A DNA stretch of 64,000 bases from Halobaculum gomorrense (GTDB lineage Archaea > Halobacteriota > Halobacteria > Halobacteriales > Haloferacaceae). Each line of letters opens with the position of its first letter. Position 1 is the first letter of the stretch. Below are positions 60,236 to 64,000 of the stretch, in pieces. The DNA is taken from the NCBI RefSeq assembly GCF_900129775.1, contig NZ_FQWV01000011.1:1-64000 (forward strand), in the 5' to 3' direction. Made by a program: the position numbers and the translations under genes. Below the pieces are notes generated by a model. It was not told the origin of the DNA and did not search any database. It was given only the letters and a program-made list of their open reading frames with translations.

Positions 60236-60274
60236 ACCCGTCTCCACCCGATACTCGGCGCATCCTGCCGCCCG

Positions 60275-61114
60275 TCAGCCTCCCTGTTGTCGGAACGCCG
60301 CCACACGCCGAGCGAGTGCACTCCGGAGTTCCTCGATATCGAACGACGTCTCACCGTGGGTGAGCTGCCCGAACTCCGCTCGCAGCGTTCGATCGAGTAC
60401 GGCATCGGTCAGGGTCGACACGCTCGCTGAGGAGTCGCGCTCCTCGACGAGCGACGTGAGCACCTCCGGTGATGCGACCGCCGCGGCGTACTCGTCGACA
60501 GCCGAACGAACCGGCGTAGCCGTTGGCGGCTCACCGGCATACTCGCTCGCCACCGTCAGTGCGACGCCACCGCCCTTTTTACGATACAGTCTCCCGTAGG
60601 CGGTCCCCTCGCCCCACCGTGTCTCAGGTAGTGTGTCCCCACTCGAATCGATATCCCGGACGTGAACTTCCGTATCGAGTGTCGGCAGGGTGGGAACGCC
60701 AAACTCCTCGAATACTCGGTCGAGTTCGTGTGGGAGCAACTCCGCCCCCAGGTAGGCGATATCGACGCCCACGACCGGCGGCGTCTTCGACCAGTCGTAC
60801 CCGCGGTGGCGACGATGGACCGCGAGACAGCCGAGCCTGACCGCTGTCGGGTCATCGACCGCACGTCGGATGGCACTCCGATCGAGGTGCGTCGTGAGCG
60901 CTCGGACGGCAAACCCGAACACCGGAGGGACCTCCTCAGCATCGACCCACCGACGGGGCTGTCCCGACTGTTCGCCGGCAGCGAACGCGAACTGCAGTCG
61001 GTTGGCGGCGTCGAGCCGCGCCTCGAACGGCGTCCCGTCAGGGTACTCGTACAGCCAGACGTGGCCTGTTTCGAGGAACTCCGCACCGACGGAGCTCAGT
61101 CGCGGTGGGACCAT
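60275..61114 (-). CDS. RNA-ligase-like haloarchaeal protein with altered motif I
   Basis: A 279-residue cytosolic protein resembling, from memory, a haloarchaeal group annotated with an RNA ligase domain: ETGHVWLYEYPDGTPFEARL, RRAVDDPTAVRLGCLAVHRR, YDWSKTPPVVGVDIAYLG and YRKKGGGVALTVASEY fall at corresponding places. The nucleotidyltransferase motif I KxDG appears as YPDG, so the adenylated lysine would be missing. ATG at 61114 was chosen over an in-frame GTG eight codons upstream. Convergent with the chimera; DNA here is less GC-biased. Confidence 0.5.
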   Translation of the reverse strand: MVPPRLSSVGAEFLETGHVWLYEYPDGTPFEARLDAANRLQFAFAAGEQSGQPRRWVDAEEVPPVFGFAVRALTTHLDRSAIRRAVDDPTAVRLGCLAVHRRHRGYDWSKTPPVVGVDIAYLGAELLPHELDRVFEEFGVPTLPTLDTEVHVRDIDSSGDTLPETRWGEGTAYGRLYRKKGGGVALTVASEYAGEPPTATPVRSAVDEYAAAVASPEVLTSLVEERDSSASVSTLTDAVLDRTLRAEFGQLTHGETSFDIEELRSALARRVAAFRQQGG

Positions 61115-61333
61115 CTTGTCGACGGGCGGCGCTGGCACAGGCGTCCGATCGCTCGGCCTCGATGTGAAGCTTCGGTCTGCCCCAGCGCGTGTCGATACTG
61201 CAACCAGCGGCGACTACTCGACAGTCGGTGACTCGGTCTCCGGCGGGAGTCCGGCGCCGTGGACGGTCGGTGGGTCGCGATGCGCGGGGCGGTCACCGCG
61301 GTGGATCACCTCGGGACTTGACCCCGAGGCGGT

Positions 61334-64000
61334 TCACAGTGACGTGAACGGGATCGTCGCAAGGCGCTCGGTACTGTATGCGAGTGCCTCCGCTTGCGTG
61401 ATGCCCTCGGGAGTCAACAGGTCGATGACAGACGGTGCGTTCTCGACGGCAGCTGGGTCCGCCCCACCGAAGGTGAACGCGCTCCGGTCGACGGCGACAT
61501 CCCGGAACGAGCCGAAGTCTTCAGACCCGACGATCGGTGCGACAGACACCGACTGGGGATCGAGATCGTCCAGCGTCTCCTTCGGAACTGAGAGGATCGC
61601 CGTGTTTCCGTTCAGGTCGACAAGCCGCTCTGGCGTCCCAAGGTCCGTGCCCTGATCGTCGACGACGGTTGTACTGAAGCCACTGGCCGACACGCGGTAG
61701 TCCCACGCCGAGTCGAACTCCACAGTGGGATTCAGATCGTCCAGTTGCGTTCTCCGGCCACCGTCAATCGAGGTATCGCTGAGGTAGACGACAAAAAAGT
61801 GTGGCGAGAATGCACCGCCGAAGGCGTCATACAGGTTTGCAACCTCGAACGAGAAGAGGTAGGCTGTCTCCGACTCGTACACTGCGAATCGACGCAGGTC
61901 GAACGCGCCATCCTGGAACGCGCCGTCAGTCGGGTAGGTGTACCCCCCTGGCCCGGCATCATCGCCGCTCGGGTCGGTGAATTCGGCGATGAGTTCGCCC
62001 GGATTGATGTCGACCGTTTGGGCGGCCAAGACAGCGCCGTCGTCGTGGTCTAGTAGCTCCACCGAATACGTGCCCCGCGAGGCGATGGTAAACCCGAACG
62101 TGAAGGTCGCATCGCTGCTGTTGGGTGGCAGCCGGACGTTCTCGGTCGCAACGATGTCACCGTCGACACGCAAATCGACGGTGCGGCCGCCGATATAGTC
62201 GCCGCTGTTACTGCCCGTTGCAGTGATGAACGGTTCGTCGAGTGCCGCGTCTGCGGAGATATCGAACGAGAGGTCTTGCTCTGGAAGGGTGTACTCCGGG
62301 AGGTCGTTGATCTCGGTTCCTCGTGCTGGCCGAAGGCGAACGGCTGTCCCGCCGCTGCGGGTCATTGAGGCCAACACAGCGGTGCTCGGGTCGACGATGG
62401 CGACGTCTTTCCTGAGGGCGGTCTGGTCGGCATCGACGCCACCACCGATCCCGTCGGAGTAGATCTCGGCGACGAACTTCGGTCCCTGCGGGGTGCCCTT
62501 TCCGCGACCATTCTCGTCGCGGGGGCTGAGGAACTCCAGCGGGATCTCGATCGCGCGGCCGTTGCCGTCCGACATGGCACCCACGTACCACTCGTCGCCG
62601 TGCTTCCGAGCGGTGACCGAGTACTCGCCGATATCGCCGTCGACGGCGACCGAATCGTCCCACCCGCCAGCCGGGATCGCCTCGATGAACTCGAAGCCAG
62701 TCTTCGTCTCGACGTTTTCGTTCGCGATGTGGGCCTCAGTGAGATCGGTATACGCAGCTGGAAACGGTGCCGGATCTCCCTGCTCGGTCACACCGACCGT
62801 GTTGAGATTCAAGCCACCGACATCACCAGCGAATGTGGTGCCGGAGTCATCGTACTCCAAGATGAACGCGAGTGTGTTGTCCCCCGCTTGGAGATCCACA
62901 TCGAGTGAGTACACGCCCCACTCGTCCCAGCCGGTGGTAAACGAGGGGCTGACTGATTGCGTAGTGCCGTTGACCGACAGCGTGAATTCGGGGCTGCCGT
63001 TGTCGATGACGCGACCGGCGTTTTCATCAGGAGCGCTGGCGTAGCGGAAGTGCAGCGTGTAGGTGCCAGCGCCGTCGAAATCGCGTACCGTGAACGACGC
63101 CGACGCTCCAGACGGCTCGCGGTTGGGGTCCAACGGGACATAGTTCGTTCCGAAGGCGTTGCGCCAGTTGTCCGCGGTGATGATTCCGCCGGTGAGATCG
63201 CCGGATGCGGCCTGGACGTACTCGCCGACCTCGAAGGTCTCATCGACGTATGCTTCGACTCGGTCGGCAGCCATCTGGAGACCCGCATTGTACGAGGGGT
63301 ACATGGCGAGTTGTTTGGCGAGCGTCGTCTGGACCTTCCCGCCGGTGTCCTCGGTGAACTCCAGATCGAAGATTCCCGGCTGGAAGCTGGTCGGCCCGGC
63401 AAGCATGCGCGTATAGGGGAGCGTGACGTGATGGTCACGACCGACATTCGACGCCAGCGCCCCGAAGCCGTCGTACTCTTGGGCTTTCACGACTTCACGC
63501 GCCCCCACGTTGGGGTACGTCCGACGTTCTCCAGTCGGGACGATCCCCTCGTGGATCTCCAGCCACTGTCGTTCACCGGCGGCCTCGGCGATGACGCGTC
63601 GGTTGTGCTTGACCGCGAGCTGGCAGTGCTGGGTGTGTGTCGCCTGTGCCCCAGTACCCTCAAAGCTGAGTCCAGGGTCCGAGACGTAGCCGTTTTTGAT
63701 CGATCGGATGCCCTCAGCCTCGTACCCCTCGAAGATATCATTCTCGAAGACCTCGTCTTCGTAGTTGACGATGTTGCCCGCGGTCTCGTTGTGGATCGTC
63801 ATCTCCACAGGGGCAGAGCGGTCAGCCCCGTAGTCGGTGACCTCCGGGACGTCGAAGTCCGGATAGGAGTCGTTGACGCCCATCTCGAAACCCGTACCAT
63901 CTCCTGGGTACGTGTCCCAGCCCTGGTTCCACCCTTCGGCAAGGACACTCTCGATGCCGTTGTGTGCAGCAAAATGCATGTACCGCTTCATCCGTTCGGT
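61334..64000 (-). CDS. GH97-family glycoside hydrolase, partial (5' end beyond the window)
   Basis: The visible part (about 889 codons) enters in mid catalytic barrel (MKRYMHFAAHNGIESVLAEG). GH97 hallmarks are IHNETAGNIVNYEDEVFEND, HEGIVPTGERRTYPNVGARE and TLPYTRMLAGPTSFQPG; known members are alpha-glucosidases or alpha-galactosidases. A module resembling CBM6/35 (ASFTVRDFDGAGTYTLHFRY to GGLNLNTVGV) is inserted before the rest of the GH97 C-terminal domain. The last 230 residues (EFTDPSGDDAGPGGYTYPTD onward) resemble the C-terminal binding module of glucodextranase. Probably secreted, but the signal peptide lies off the edge. Codon third positions look less G/C-rich than elsewhere. Confidence 0.8.
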   Translation of the reverse strand, partial: TERMKRYMHFAAHNGIESVLAEGWNQGWDTYPGDGTGFEMGVNDSYPDFDVPEVTDYGADRSAPVEMTIHNETAGNIVNYEDEVFENDIFEGYEAEGIRSIKNGYVSDPGLSFEGTGAQATHTQHCQLAVKHNRRVIAEAAGERQWLEIHEGIVPTGERRTYPNVGAREVVKAQEYDGFGALASNVGRDHHVTLPYTRMLAGPTSFQPGIFDLEFTEDTGGKVQTTLAKQLAMYPSYNAGLQMAADRVEAYVDETFEVGEYVQAASGDLTGGIITADNWRNAFGTNYVPLDPNREPSGASASFTVRDFDGAGTYTLHFRYASAPDENAGRVIDNGSPEFTLSVNGTTQSVSPSFTTGWDEWGVYSLDVDLQAGDNTLAFILEYDDSGTTFAGDVGGLNLNTVGVTEQGDPAPFPAAYTDLTEAHIANENVETKTGFEFIEAIPAGGWDDSVAVDGDIGEYSVTARKHGDEWYVGAMSDGNGRAIEIPLEFLSPRDENGRGKGTPQGPKFVAEIYSDGIGGGVDADQTALRKDVAIVDPSTAVLASMTRSGGTAVRLRPARGTEINDLPEYTLPEQDLSFDISADAALDEPFITATGSNSGDYIGGRTVDLRVDGDIVATENVRLPPNSSDATFTFGFTIASRGTYSVELLDHDDGAVLAAQTVDINPGELIAEFTDPSGDDAGPGGYTYPTDGAFQDGAFDLRRFAVYESETAYLFSFEVANLYDAFGGAFSPHFFVVYLSDTSIDGGRRTQLDDLNPTVEFDSAWDYRVSASGFSTTVVDDQGTDLGTPERLVDLNGNTAILSVPKETLDDLDPQSVSVAPIVGSEDFGSFRDVAVDRSAFTFGGADPAAVENAPSVIDLLTPEGITQAEALAYSTERLATIPFTSL

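Noticed and set aside
1-64000. tRNA, rRNA, CRISPR arrays, transposases or integrases
   Set aside because: I looked for conserved tRNA T-loop sequence, regular repeat-spacer arrays and transposase motifs on both strands and saw none that hold up.

Overview
The window is chromosomal DNA from a halophilic archaeon (class Halobacteria), perhaps a Halorubrum-like genus. Five things point there. Base composition is very G+C-rich. Proteins are acidic. Most start codons lie about 27 bases downstream of a TATA-like box with no ribosome binding site (leaderless transcripts). Four-base ATGA/GTGA stop-start overlaps are common. The gene set is typical: KorAB 2-oxoacid:ferredoxin oxidoreductase, GHMP-type shikimate kinase, an Lrp regulator, AMP-forming acetyl-CoA synthetase, and several uncharacterised haloarchaeal families. 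I see no rRNA, tRNA, CRISPR array or intact insertion sequence.

Layout. 0-13 kb is mainly minus strand: an operon of hisC, an adenylate-kinase-like gene and a CDP-alcohol phosphatidyltransferase; the GTPase hflX; a HerA-like ATPase; DNA polymerase IV; an Lrp regulator; korA-korB. 13.5-17.8 kb encodes three exported proteins: a 905-residue PKD-repeat protein, a CAP-domain lipoprotein and a Tat lipoprotein with a thioredoxin-like look. 17.8-26.3 kb holds aroC, a cytochrome P450, an iron-ADH-family protein, aroA, an M24 peptidase and tyrA; aroQ and aroK follow at 35 kb, so much of aromatic amino-acid synthesis lies here. 26.5-32 kb has an Rsm22-like methyltransferase and a three-gene ABC exporter in which one permease is fused to a PrsW-type protease. 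32-40 kb has carbonic anhydrase, a DUF2891 protein, a rhodanese, several small proteins, an HtrA-like lipoprotein protease and a small membrane-protein gene broken by a stop codon. 40-45 kb has a bifunctional-nuclease-family protein, a coupled TraB/M50 pair and purM. 46-56 kb has acetyl-CoA synthetase beside a short AMP-binding relative, an SDR, a GNAT acetyltransferase, cytidine deaminase and uridine phosphorylase flanking a serine hydrolase, and a type II NADH dehydrogenase. 56-64 kb is a decayed surface-polysaccharide locus: an HTH regulator divergent from a sugar epimerase, a broken permease, wecB, and a chimera joining the start of wecC to an RNA-polymerase zinc ribbon. It ends with an RNA-ligase-like protein and a partial GH97 glycosidase.

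Most notable observations: the wecC/zinc-ribbon chimera at 59951-60235; a repeated arrangement in which a leaderless mini-ORF sits at the expected start and its TGA overlaps the GTG of the main gene (two strong cases, one weak); the ABC-2/PrsW fusion; enzymes lacking hallmark catalytic or metal-binding residues (iron-ADH, sugar epimerase, DehI-like, RNA-ligase-like); a nonsense codon in a small membrane-protein gene; paired palindromes between the HTH regulator and the epimerase; and short GC-rich hairpin repeats, one inside the acs coding region.
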